Shown in pieces: positions 1 through 13,200 of a stretch of DNA of 64,000 bases. A program made the position numbers and the translations under genes. The stretch comes from Halicephalobus mephisto. Taxonomy: Eukaryota; Nematoda; Chromadorea; Rhabditida; Panagrolaimidae. The notes under the pieces were generated by a model, which was not told the DNA's origin, searched no databases, and saw nothing but the letters and a program-made list of their open reading frames with translations. Each line of letters opens with the position of its first letter. Position 1 is the stretch's first letter. The stretch lies in the NCBI GenBank assembly GCA_009193035.1, contig SWDT01000016.1, positions 496,001 to 560,000 of the forward strand, written 5' to 3'.

Positions 1-1
1 C

Positions 2-739
2 AAATTCAAAATTGAAACCCTTGACGATGGAAGTCATGGAGGAAGACCCAAGTTCAGAGATGAACAAACAATTATCAAACTGACTCCAAGAGCTCAACAA
101 CCAGGTTTAGCTGCGAAATTCAGATCTAATGTTTCTGATTCTCCAAGAACGAGCAGAAGATCGATGGTTGATGATGCCATTGCACTTGCTGATCTTCAGA
201 ACGAATTCCTTGATAGACTTCAGCAAGCAGGAGTTAATATTGATGAGCCAGTCCTCCAGAACCCTTCTACAATGAGGAATGTTTCCCTCAGAGAAGCTGT
301 GGAATCTGGGCTTCTCGATGTCGTCAATAATGAAATCGTTCATCCAACGAGCGGCAGACACTATACCCTCCCTAAAGCCGCTCACATGAGACTTATGAAC
401 CCAGAGTCGGCTGAGAAACTTTTGAAATCTCTGAATCTCCCAACAGATGAACTTAATCAGCTTTTGCATCCATCTACTTCTACTCCTGTAGTGTCTAGTT
501 ACCATTACAGTACGTCTACTACAAACTACCCCGATGTCAGTTATCCTTCTGGTTCCTCCATTCCTGAAGCACAACCCTCTGGAGATAGGAAATCTTTGAC
601 GAGAGAAATCAATTGGTCTGGTGATGCTGCAGAACTTCGCAAACCTGGAGGAGATGTCAAAGTCCATACTTTTACAAATCCGGATGGTTCAGTAACAAAG
701 CAAACAACCTCCAGTTATCATTATAGTTCCCGTGATTAA
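2..739 (+). CDS. vab-10: Spectraplakin VAB-10, plakin-repeat terminal exon (A-type isoform), 5' partial
   Basis: The frame starting at base 2 is open to a TAA at 737-739, giving 245 residues continuing an upstream exon outside the window. It contains a plakin-repeat-like stretch (roughly residues 85-145, with the LLDVV and HPTSGRHYTL motifs) and ends in a Ser/Thr/Tyr-rich tail. In the C. elegans vab-10 locus a plectin-like A isoform ends in plakin repeats, while a MACF-like B isoform continues into spectrin repeats; the rod and GAS2 exons lie immediately downstream here, so I read this exon as the alternative A-type end. Plakin-repeat isoforms link intermediate filaments to hemidesmosome-like fibrous organelles in epidermis. 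No convincing donor precedes the stop, and a poly(A) signal follows at 1121. The exon start is not visible. Confidence 0.8.
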   Translation, partial: KFKIETLDDGSHGGRPKFRDEQTIIKLTPRAQQPGLAAKFRSNVSDSPRTSRRSMVDDAIALADLQNEFLDRLQQAGVNIDEPVLQNPSTMRNVSLREAVESGLLDVVNNEIVHPTSGRHYTLPKAAHMRLMNPESAEKLLKSLNLPTDELNQLLHPSTSTPVVSSYHYSTSTTNYPDVSYPSGSSIPEAQPSGDRKSLTREINWSGDAAELRKPGGDVKVHTFTNPDGSVTKQTTSSYHYSSRD

Positions 740-1264
740 TTGCCATCTGCATTTTACCCAGTGTTAAGCAAATTACGCATAATACTTTGCTCAATTTATT
801 CACTGCCAATTTTCACTTATTTTTTCGAACTGAATGTCATCGAAAATTCTATTTTTTCCATTCCTTTTTATTCTCTACCTGCCCGAGAAGATTATCCGCC
901 ATTGCTAAGGGTTTATGGAGGGGAATCAGATTGTTCCAGAGTCTTTGGAGTCCATCCCAAAAATCCTGTCTGTGGCTCTGGGATGAGAAAGACGAGACTC
1001 CTGAATCCTCGGCTTTTTCTGCTTGTAGCTTGGCAAATTAGCTTCAGTTATTCTACCGCGTGCTTACTGTATTCAGTTGGAGCAAAGTTAAATTTTTGAA
1101 GAGAATTTCTATTTTTTGTAAATAAAAAATGGTAAATAAGTCAGTCAAGTCAAGTTCAACTGGTCCATGTCGATTGTGAAACCACGAAAATCACGAAAAT
1201 TAATAACAATGATTAATCATAATAGTAATAACGATAATGATGGAAAATTAAAAATTCCTTTCAG
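740..1264 (+). other. vab-10: 3' UTR of the A-type vab-10 isoform and start of the next intron
   Basis: An AATAAA hexamer sits at 1121-1126, about 380 bases after the stop at 739, and supports 3' end formation here. For the B-type transcript the same bases would be intron, ending at the acceptor TTTCAG at 1259-1264. The open frames here (740-1099, 787-1041) have no domain or splice support and are treated as chance. Confidence 0.6.
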
Positions 1265-4200
1265 GATTCTTTCCAAGAAAAGTGTGGAGACCAAACGGTA
1301 TTTATGACAAGAATTATGCAAGAACTCCAACAATTGCCTAATGCAAGGAGTCTGGATCTCGATTTCGGGACTCCAGATTCCACTTCCGCAGCGAGGATAG
1401 AGTTGTTGAAGATAAGGGAAAATTTAGCCCAATATGGAGCGGATGTTGAGAGAGCCGTCAGAGAAGCGGACAGACTCTGCGACGAGGGAGCGGAGATGCT
1501 CTCTCCCGAGCAGTTCCATGCTCTCAAAGAAGCTAGACAGAAATTACGGAATCAGTACAGAAGCATGGTTGATTATACTGACATTTTGTTGAAGAGGTAC
1601 AATAATTCGGGAATTCTTGAAATCTGAAAATTGAGATCACAACATTTAAAAATTACAAATGAGTATCGTTGCTAAATCCCAAAACCTTTTGGAAACTTGA
1701 AAATTCTTGAATTCGGATGGTTTCAGAAACTTCCATTGGATTCTGGAAACTTCCATGAGATTTCTAAAATCCTCATGAAATTTTATTCCAAAAAAACTTG
1801 AATTTCTTCCCCGAATACTTTTTAAAAATAATCTTCGAAAGCTAAAAACAACTTTGCATGTGAAATTTTTAAATGTCTTTCAGTATTAGAAAACTGTATT
1901 TCCGCTTTTTAGACTCGATGTAGCTACTTCCCTTCTAATTGAATTCACAAAGAAATCGACAGAGTTTCAGACTTGGATGCTCTCTAAATCCAAGTCCATT
2001 GACTCCATCAGACAGAGATCTGGAGACCCTTCTAGATTGAATGAATCCAAACGTGAGGCCAAGGTTCTTCACGACGAGATCCTCGCCAACGACGACTTGA
2101 AGGAAATTAGTCAACTAGCTTCGAGAATCGGAGTCGAAGTGCGCAATTACATCGATGAACTCAGGAAACAGGATCCTAATGCTAAACATCCGCCACTTCA
2201 TGCGGAAGATGTTCAAAATACAGTGCAAGTTATGCAGGTAAGAAAAAATCATACGGGATAAGTTCTAAATTTTACAAAAATTTGAAAGTCATTTCTTCCA
2301 AAACAGAAAAAATGTTGCGTCTGGGGGGAATCGAACCCCCGTCGAATGCTTGGAAGGCATCCATGCTGACCATTACACCACAGACGCGATGGCGAAATGA
2401 CCATTCGAGAGAAGAAAATGACCACAATTTCTGGGTCAGAATAAGAAATCGAGAAGAAGAATTTGGAAGAAATCCAAGTTTCCCTTCCGATTTCTTCTTC
2501 TCAAAATTGCCCTATCTTTATTCCGGTTCTATCAATCGCAATCAACCAAAAAGATGAATAATTGATCTGATTTCAGAACAATTATGAAACTCTGATTAAA
2601 GACTCCAATCTTCTCGCCCAATTTTTAAACAAACTCCGATCCCTCTCCATCGATTACGACCATCATAAGAATGAAGTCAATCAATGGCTTTCCGGACTAG
2701 AGAAACAAGTCAGAGACAACGACCCAACAGCTTCCAAAGATCCTCCAGAAGCTCAGCTTGAGAACCTCCTTCTTCTGAGCCAGACGGCCATCGCAAATCA
2801 GCCTAAGATCGAAGCTGTGGCTAAGGTCAGCAAGGAACTGCTCGATGCCACGACTGCTACAGAGGCCCACGATGCTCTCAGTCGACAACAGAAGATGGAA
2901 CTAGACGACATTGAAAACAGATTCAACCTCCTAGACAAAAAATTGAAAGACAATGTGGATTTCGTGAGATCTGAGATAACAAACAAGGATGGAGTCCTTC
3001 AAGGATTAGACAATCTCAAAAGATGGTTGAATGAAGCTGAAGCTGATTCAGGAACTACTAAAGGACTTCCGCTGATTCTGGATAAGTTGAAAGAACTCAA
3101 GTACACAGATCAACTGAAAGATTCTGAAGTCAACAGTCAGGAAAAGGTCCTCAACGACCTCGGAAAGCAACTTGAGAAGATGAAGACGATCAATCCAAAT
3201 ATTGTGGCGGAAAACTCTCTGGAAGGGAAATTCGATGATGCTAATACCAGATTCACTAAACTACGGCGAAACAGACGAGGCTTCAGTGAGAATCTCCATG
3301 ACGTCATCGGTCTTCTGGAGAATCTTCAAGGAAAAGCGGAAAGTCTTAACAAAAAACTCGTTAAATTTAATGATGACATAGACAAGACGGAACCTACAGA
3401 TGAAGCTGGGATAAAGGAACTCGAGGATGAACTCAACACTCTGATAGATCAAGATTGGAACGAGCTAAGTGAATTGGCAAAGAAAATTCTAGCGATCCCG
3501 GGAGTTGAAGAGGAACAACATGTACACGATGTCATGACGGGATTAGAAAAAGCCTTAAGGAGGACCCAAACCCGACTTGCAGACAAACACAATGTTGGAA
3601 ACAGATTGACTACCGACAAGGTTCTCTTCAATCAGAAGCTCCGAGAAATCAACGACATGCTCGATGAAGTAGAAGACGAACTGAGGCACCAGATTCTTGA
3701 CATTTCTATTGACGACAATGTCCTCCAGGAACAAAGAAGCATCTGCAATGACATTGGAGGACAGCTGAAAACATCGAGAACTAAAGTCGATGAACTCGAG
3801 AAATTGGGAACTGATTTGATCCAAGCCTCTGGAGTTGTACAGAAGAGAAAGTCCATGGATCTTGAGGCCAACGACGGAATAGGCAAGGTAGCAAGGCAAG
3901 TGTTTGATGTCAGAAGCCGACAAGATGATGCAGAAAGGGCTCTACATAATTTGGAACTCAGAATCAACGAAAACGACGAGAAGAGACAGGATTTTGAAGC
4001 TAGACAACAGGGTTTCATCGACTGGCTCGAGAACGAGAACAATCTTCTTGAAGAAAGACAGAAAATGGAACTGGATGAGACCTCCTTGAAGAACACAACC
4101 AAGGATATCAAGTCTGCAGATAAACGATGGAGGGATAAGCAGCCAGAACTAGGAGAACTCAGAGCGATGGCAAATCAGCTCTGTAATCTGGCTGCCTATG

Positions 4201-7200
4201 ATTCTAGACAAGAAGAAATCGAACTCATTCAGGATAATCAGAAGAAGTTAGATTCTAATTTTGACAAGCTAGAAAAGGAGAATACAGCATTAGAAATCGC
4301 TGTTGCCACAGGCATCGTCCTCCTAAATGACGGAAACGCAATCGAAAAATGGATCAACTCGAAGAAGAGAGTTCTGGATATTTGCAACATTAGTTCAAAT
4401 AGTCAAGTAACAAATAATATGACTTTGTTGGATGTTCTGTCAGGAGAGCTGGAAGATGAGAAATCAAAGTGGAACAAGTTCAACGATACAGCTGAGGAAT
4501 TGAAGGAACTGGCGAAAGCAGACAGCTTCAAAGAACGAGTAGAAGCCAAAGTTGACGATATAAACAAGAAGTGGAGAGATTTGGAAGACGCTGTCAAAGC
4601 AAAAATAGAGCTGCTGAACCAAGCAAAAACTCTCGGAGAAACTTTCGATCAAGTCGAGAAAGAAATCAAGTAAGTGTCTATATGTAAAATAAGTTTTGAT
4701 ACATAAACTTTCAGGAAATCTCTCTCCGAAATCGAACATTCCATCGACAACAGCGCCAAGAAACAACTGGATTCCCCAGAAAAGGTGAAATCCTACATTT
4801 CTATGTTGGATTCCCTCCAAGCTCAATCAACTCCAAAGCAGTTATCCGATTTAGAAACAATCGGAGCTGAAATTGAACAACTTGCAACGGATCCGACCTT
4901 CAAATCAGACATCAAGAACAGAATCAATGCCATCAAAACAACTTCTGACGAACTCGGTAGGAAGCTAGAAAGTCTGAAGAAAGCCGCCGTCGATTCTCAA
5001 AGCAAAGGAAACGAAATTCTTTCTGAATACGATGATGCCATAGCTTGGATTTCCGGGATTAGAACAACTCTAGATCATCTACCAAGCATTTCTGCTGATC
5101 AAGGAAAGCTCAATGATCAGATAGGCAAGTTTGAAGACCTCTATAAGGAAGTTCTGGAGAGGGAAGGTCCAATGATGCTTTTGAAAGCAAAACTAGCTGA
5201 CGCTTGCAACAAATCTTCGAATTCAGAAGAACTCCAACATAAACTTCGTGATCTAACTTCAGAGTGGGATCCATTGCTTGCAACTATCAAGGATAAACGT
5301 CAGAAGATGGAATCTGTGAAGAAACTTCTAGATGAATTAGGGGACGTTGAAGTGGAGGTTAAGAATGGATTAACCGAAGCTGAGAACCAGATGGAAAATG
5401 CCAAACGAGCCGAAAAAGATGGAGAAATCCCTGACTTGGAACCTATTGGAGACATCCTGAAAGGAACCAGACCTAAAATCGATGGTCTCTTCAATCTGGT
5501 AACTAAGATCGAATCCCTTGCCCCGGGAGCTGATGCCAAGAAGCTCAACAGGGATATAGAAAATCTCCTCAGTGACTTCGATAAACTAGCGAAAGAATAC
5601 GCGAATCAATCAAAGCTCTCCCAGACGAGGAATGAATTGCGAAATCAATTCGAAAAAGCAGTCATCTCTGCCCAGAAATTCTTGGAGGGAATTAGAACTT
5701 CTTCTGGAATCAACGAAGGTCAAGTGAAATTGGCCAAAGAGAAATTAAAGTTGCTGTTCGAAGAATTGGAAAACAACTGGAGCAAACAACGCAGAGAAGT
5801 CCAGAATGCTGCAGATAAACTGAAGCCATTTGTAGATGCATCAGAAAACGAGGAAATTGACGATACTCTTGTGGATCTGGATAGATCCTATAAAGAACTC
5901 TCCAATCAACTGGGATTAGTTCTGGATGAAATGAATCAAGTTGAAGGTGTCATCGGCCAATCTTCTGAAAAAGGCAGAACTCTAAAAGACGAGATAGAAG
6001 ATCTCGCTGACAAAATCTCCGACTTAGCTCCAATTGGAAGGGATTCTGATGTCTTGAAGAAACAAGACCTCGAATGCGACGAGCTTGGCGATGAAATCAA
6101 CGAGAAGGAAAAAGGTTTAGAGCTCTTGGCCCTTGAATGGAAAAAGCATCTGGAAGAAGGGAAAGTGACTTCCAATCAACTCCTCGGCCCTCAGAAGGAA
6201 ATGGATCACTCCAAACACAAATTGGAACAACAGAAGAAGAAACTTGCTGGTAGGAAAAAACAAATCAAAGACGTCAATGACGTCATCGATAAACTCAACG
6301 AGAATGCAGACAAAATCATGAGAGATTTGGATTCTCTAGCTGCTGACGAATTCTTCACTCAACCTATAGCAACTGAGCTTCCTGAACTCCGAAGACAACA
6401 AAACGCCCTCAAACAGTTGAAAGCCAACGATATCAAACCAATCACAGAGGCTTCAAATGACTTAATCTCGACTATCAAGGACCTCATAAGATCCGCAGAA
6501 CCCGGAGTTCCCACAAAGGATCTGGAGGACCTTCTACAAACCTTAACAAATAAGATGAATGAATTAAACTCTGCAATAGATGAAAGAGAACGGAAAATCG
6601 AGGCTGCCGTCCAAGGATTAGGGTCTTACAACGACGCATACAAATCGTTGTTGAATTGGATCGAGGAGATCGAAGAATTAGTCGCGAATCAGAAGCCTCC
6701 ATCAGCTGATTACAAGGTAACCAAAGCACAACTGCAGAATCACGACTTCCAAGTGAGATTGATCGACGACAAACAACCAAGGTAAGTAAAAGTTTAAATT
6801 TTTGAACTTTCCGGGAAGAAAAGTAAAGGAATAAATTAAGCAATTTTTATTCCAAGAAATGAAATGTTTTCCAGTTTAAATTAGTTGTTTATTTTTGAAT
6901 TTTCAAGAGAAACGAACATGCTTAAAGAGCTAGACAAACAACACATTGTTTTACATGTAGGAAATCATCGAATAGAGTTCGTGACGGGAGACCTCGATTC
7001 GTTTTTTTCACTTTTAATTGTTTTTAAAATTTTTTTCCAGATGAATTTCTATTTAATATATTCCAGCTTTTAAAAATTGAGTATCAAAGCACATTGTAGT
7101 TCAATAAGTACTTTTATGAAAAACTTAGCATTCAAAAGAAATTAATGACTGATAACTCATCGCAAAAATTATTTGATAACTTTTTATACTCACAACAAAT

Positions 7201-10200
7201 CCCTATTAGTCCTTCTTTAAAAACAAAATCAATATACAGCTGAATGATTTTATTTTTATCAAATTCCGACAAAATTATGAATTTGAAATATCAAAATAAC
7301 TACTTTCTAATTTTAATTTTAAATATTTTTGTGCAAGATTAAAATTCAAAATGCATTGAATTCTTAGAAAGAATGCGTTTGAATTCCCCATCTCAGCTTC
7401 GGCTTTAATTTAATCGAATTAAATAGGCGTTATTTTCACATATAAAACAGGTTAGAAATTGATTTCATTTTTAGTGTCGATGGATTTCTGGCAATGATTG
7501 ACCGAGTATATGCCCTAGCTCAGGATGAGGAAAGCAAGAAGGCCATATCCGCCAAAGCCGAAGATATTTCCACAAGGTATGAATGATTTAATCAAATTTG
7601 TTAATTATTGTTTAATTTGTCCAACTGAAATTTTCTAATAACTTCTGGAGCCTTCCAGAATCCATTAAGAACTTTCAGCATCAGTTAAAACCGAAAGTTC
7701 TAAAAAGTTTGGAAAATTCATGTCGAGACAAATACTACAAAACCGTCTAATTTTGAAACTTCTAGTAATATGATTTTCAGATACAATACCCTAGTTGAGT
7801 CTGCTAACCACAGAAGACACCAACTCGTTGAAGCCGCTACTCTAGGGGAAGAATTCTCCTCTGTTGTCAAGCCCCTATCTCAGTGGCTGGATTCAGCTGG
7901 AAAGGAGGTCCAGAGCTTGACTTCGATTCCTACAAACAAGGATAAGCTCAATGAGCAGATCAAAGCCCAGGAAGCTTTGCTGGATGTTATTGACAGTAAG
8001 AGAGACGTCTTTGACCATCTCTATAACATCTACTTGGAGCTCTCCAAGTTAGTTGGTCCAGAAGATGCCACAGAACTCGAATCTACTATCCACAATCTGA
8101 CAGAAAAGTACAACGATGTCGGGATGAGATGCAAGAGTCTCGGTAACAGTCTGCAGGAGATGAAGGAAGGCATCACCTCCTTCCTTGAAGATGCCGACAG
8201 CCTTAGTCAGTGGTTGGATGTGACTGAAGCAGAAATTGGGAAATTTGGAGAAATGTCCATCTATCCAGAGGAGCTCATTGCTCAAAGTGAAGTTCTGGCA
8301 GCTCTTGTGAATACTGTAACCGAACAACAGGAACTTGTTTCCCGAGTTGTCCAAGACAGCAACGAACTCTGCAGCCACACCAGTGGATCTGAAGCCATGG
8401 CTCTCCAGTACAGAATCGAGAATCTCAGACATCGTTATTCCCAAATCTCCCACGAAACAGAGCAGAAGATTTCTGCAATAACTGAAGCGATTCCTCTTTC
8501 TGAAGAAATCACCGCTGGATTCAAGGACATGAATAACTTTATTGATGAATGCGAAACAGAACTAGATCAAATCGACCAGATGCCCCTGGAGGAACAGAGT
8601 AATATCATCAACCAGATTGAATCTGAAATGCCAGCAATGAGACAGGAACTTGATACCCTTAATGAGAAGTCGATGCAGCTCCAGCATTTGTCTTCCAAGG
8701 CCAAAGCCGATGAACTTGCCAAGTGGACCAATGACATCAACAAGCAATTTAATGCTCTTCACGACAAGGTCATTAGAAAGGCAGATGCCTTGAATCTCGC
8801 TGAAAAGAACTCAAGAAAAGTTTTTGATGATCTTGATTACTCCATCGACTGGTTCCATGAAGCTTATGAGAAGATCTTGACTTCTGACAAGCCTGCTATA
8901 GATACAGAACGACTGAAGACGCAGTTGAAGAACCAACGAATGATGAACGACGATATCGCGACGGAGAGAGCTACTTTAAGGGAAATTATCGCTGCTGCCA
9001 GTAAAGTAGCCAGAGAGTTGAAATCTACTCTATCCGGTCAGGAGATAATTCTGTCAAACAAGATCGAAGCGGCCAAGAAACTCGCGGAAGACACTGCAGA
9101 ACTTGGCAGAGATCGCCTAGCTGAATTGGAACAAGCCTTCGCTCTTTGCTCTGAGCTGGATGATTCATACACAGAAATCACCGAGTGGTTAAACCAGAAG
9201 GATGTTGAATTACGATCCTGTGAACCTATCAACACTGGAATGTCTCCAGAGCAATTAATGGAACACAAACAGCACAATGACCTAATGCTTCAGGCTTACC
9301 GAGATCAGAAACCGATCATAATGAAATTCGAGAGGAATGTGACGACTTTGGCTGAACTCTGCTCTCCTGATGATGCTAATAATCTCAGGGAAATTGCTAC
9401 AACTACTGTAGAAAGGTTCCGAGAACAGGAAGAAGAATTCCGTCAACGAGGCAGAATCCTGGATAAGACCATTGAGCAGTCCAATGGCTTCGGAGACAGA
9501 TTGAATACTTTCTTATCCAACCTTGAATCCGCAAATAACAAGATCCGAAATCCTGAGCCAGTCTCCACGAGACCCCCATTGATCAAGAGACAAATCACCG
9601 ACAACGCTGAAGTGATCAGTCTCTTCAATCAGAAGGAAGATGCTTTCAGAAGCATGAAGGATGATGCAAATGCCATTCTCGCTCAGTCGACTCCAGGGGA
9701 TCCAGCTGCAACTGAAGTTGCTCAGAAGATCAATGCTTTGGATTCGCTCTGGTTCGAGATCCAAGACGGGCTTGATAGAAGACAGAGCTTCCTTCAAGAT
9801 ACTTTGGCTAAAGCTGAGAGATTCTGGAGTGAATTGGAGAATTGCCAGCAAGCAATCAGCAATCTCAAGAGAAATCTTGATTCGATCCAGTTGACTGCTG
9901 CTGATCCTCAGAAGCTGGAAGAAAACCAGCTTATCTTGAATAACGTCGGACAAGGCATTGTCGAAACAACTCCCGCCATCACGTCCCTCCGAAATGCAGG
10001 AGAAAACCTCGCAGCGAATGTTGCTGAAGACGAAAAACAACATGTCGAACATCAAGTAATGGGAATCGAGAACGAGTGGGCAACAGTAACTGCGATCTAT
10101 GCTCAGATGAGTAATAATCTAGTTGATGCCATAAGTAAATCCATGAATTTCCACGAACTTCTTAGACAGCTCCTCATTTGGCTCACCCAGGAAGAACAAA

Positions 10201-13200
10201 AAGTGTTTTCGCTTCCCCCACTTCCCTCTAACAACATTGAAGCCATACATCAGGAATTGGCTAAGTTGGAAGAAATCAGAAAGGAGATTGATGAGCAATC
10301 AGTCCTTCGAGAACAACTAAACAGGGCCGCAGATGAACTCTACGCCAATGCTCATTCGAGCCAGGTTAATGCTGTTAGAGCTCCCATGAACGACCTCAAT
10401 TCCCGATGGAACAAGCTGTATTCACTGATCAACGATCGACAACAGAAGCTGGAGAGAGCTCTGTTGGAGCTTGGACAGTTCGAACAAGCTTATAATCAGC
10501 TGTTCTCATGGACAGAAAAAACTGACAAATTACTTAATGACATTCAACCTTCTTGTCGGGATTTGAAGCAAATCGAAGTTGAACTTTGCAAATTAAAAGT
10601 GATCCAGAACGACATCCAATCTCATGTTCCTTCATTTGACGCCATCATGAAAGCGGGCAAAGCAATGATTACCAGTGATCCAGAATCTGCTCCTTCGACT
10701 CAAACTAAATTAGATCATCTGAACGACCTTTGGATTAGTGTGAATAAGAAGTCAGAAGACCTTTGGAGAAAGCTGGAAGTTTCTAAGCAGGAGGCCAGCA
10801 ACAGAGATGGGGAGTTTGATCGATGGGCTCTCTGGTTGGAGGACTTGCTCAACGAACTCTCCTACTCTAAACCGATTGGAGGATTGCCGGAAACAGCTCA
10901 AAGTCAACTAGAAGACTTCCAGATTATCTTAGCCGACGTCGAGGAGAAAAAACCCAAGATTGAGGCTGAAATCAAGCGGCTCTATGACCAGATTGCCTCT
11001 AATCCTAATAATCCAGAGAACCAATATCTGCAACAAAGATATGATGAAATCAAAAAGAACTGGACAAGAGCTAATGAGAAGCTGACAGACAGAGAGAAGA
11101 AGCTCCAGATTGCTCTCCAAGACGCAGTAGCTTTGAGTGATTCCATGCAAGAGATGACAAGATGGCTCGACAATGCTGAGAACCACTTGAGTAATCTCGG
11201 GTTAATCTCAAGGTTGCCAGAACCATTGGAAAAACAAATGGATGAACATCAGCTATTTGTGGTACGTTTTTGTCTAAATTATTTCTCCACACTTCATTTA
11301 TGCAAAACTATTTGATCAATTTCCATGCAAGACTGTTTTCCCTGATATTAAATTTCAGTTAATTTTTAATTACAATATTTACTTTTCGCTTACATTTAGA
11401 GTTCTCAGTCAAAGCAATTTCTTTACATATTCTATCATATAGCAACATAAAAATACCGAAATTAATGAGAATTAAATACCTTTATATCGACAAATGAATT
11501 AAAAGATAAGTGAAAAAAGAAACACTCCTGCATGGAAATCGATCGAAAATTCTTAGATGCAAATCATAAACAGAATCTACTCTGTTTTTTGAAAACAAAA
11601 AGTTAAGACATAAGAAAAGAAAAACATGCATTTAAGATCTGTTGAAATTTTGAAGTTTTATTCTTATTAAAGTTGAGGCATTTAATTAATGTTTTAAAAA
11701 ATCTTCAGAAAAACGTTTCCGCCCAACGTGAAGTCATGTCAGATCTGAACACTCGAGGGACGAAGATTCAGTTCACTTGCGAGAAAAAGGATGCTATTCC
11801 TATCAAAAACAGACTCATTTCCCTCAAACACAGATTCGATAAAGTTGTTAACAGGACTGCTGACAAAACGAAACGTAAGTTTATTTGCATTTCTGTTGGA
11901 TTTTTGGGGTGATTTTGTTAACAAAAAATTTGCCATTCCTGATGGGGACCAGAAACATGACGTAGAAGTTAAAATGAAAAAAAGAAAAAGATATTGCGTC
12001 TGGGGGGAATCGAACCCCCGTCGAATGCTTGGAAGGCATCCATGCTAACCATTACACCACAGACGCGACGGGAGCCAGCTCAGTGAGCTAAGGAAAATAA
12101 CAGGCACTTTGAAGAGAGATTGAAGGGATAAGAGAGAACACTATAGACAACCAGGTCACTCGCTTGCAAAAGCACTTGGTTCCTGATTATTTGTCTCATT
12201 TGATCATAATTAGATCAAACCAGAATTAAATGATTTAAAGAGTGGAAACTGATGGGAATACTTTCAGATTATGACAACGCTCTGGGAGAATCTCAAGCTT
12301 ATTTCAACGCTCATTCTGAGTTATCCAATTTCTTAGACAGAATCGCTCAAACGCTGAAGGAGGAAGAAGGAATCGCGAATGATTCAGTCACAGGAGACAG
12401 ACTTAGAGGAATTTTGGAAGAGAACAAGGAGTTAATCGAAGAACTCTCTTCTAAGAAGCCCCTTTATGAATCCACAGAAAAGCGCGGCAAATCTCTTCAG
12501 GACTATGCTCCAACCATTGAAAAACCAGAGATCCACAAGTTGAACACTGATCTCGCAGATAAGTGGAAGAAAGCCAATTCTAACGCCTTGAAGCGACAAC
12601 GGTCCATTGAAGACGCCTTAGTGCAATCAGGGAAGTTTGACGAAGCGCTGGAAGAGGCTTTCAAATGGCTTTCCTCAAAGTTACCTACATTGGAAGCCGA
12701 AGTGGCCAGTGGTAATTGTCAAGGAGATCTAGATACTCTGACTCAAGTGTCCAATGACCACCAAGAATTGATCCAAGAAGTTAAAAGACGGAAGAATGGA
12801 ATCGACCAACTAAAGAACAGAGCCACGAAGATCCTAGAAGGTTCTGAGACTTCTGATAAAGAAAAAGGGGAAATTGAAAGGAAGATCAATCAGCTCAACG
12901 ATGAATGGGGCCGACTAGATAAAGCTTGTTCTGAGAAAGAAAAACAACTTAAAGACGGATTAGGAAATGCCATCGATCTTGACGAAATGCTTCAAGACCT
13001 CAATATGAAGGCTGCTGAAGCAGAGAGCAAGTTAAAGAGAATTGGAACTCTCTTACCTGATGACGAAACCGAAGTCCAAGAGCTTCTAGAGGAGTTGAAG
13101 ACTTTCGGAGATCACATTGACGAAAACCAAAAACCAGAAGTCGAAAAAGCCCTCCAACTCGGCAAAAAGATGCAAGAGAACATCCATCCAAAAGCAGAAG

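Noticed and set aside
740..1099. A 119-codon open frame directly after the plakin exon
   Set aside because: It begins after a clear stop, shows no domain, and contains the putative 3' UTR; overlapping frames are also open.
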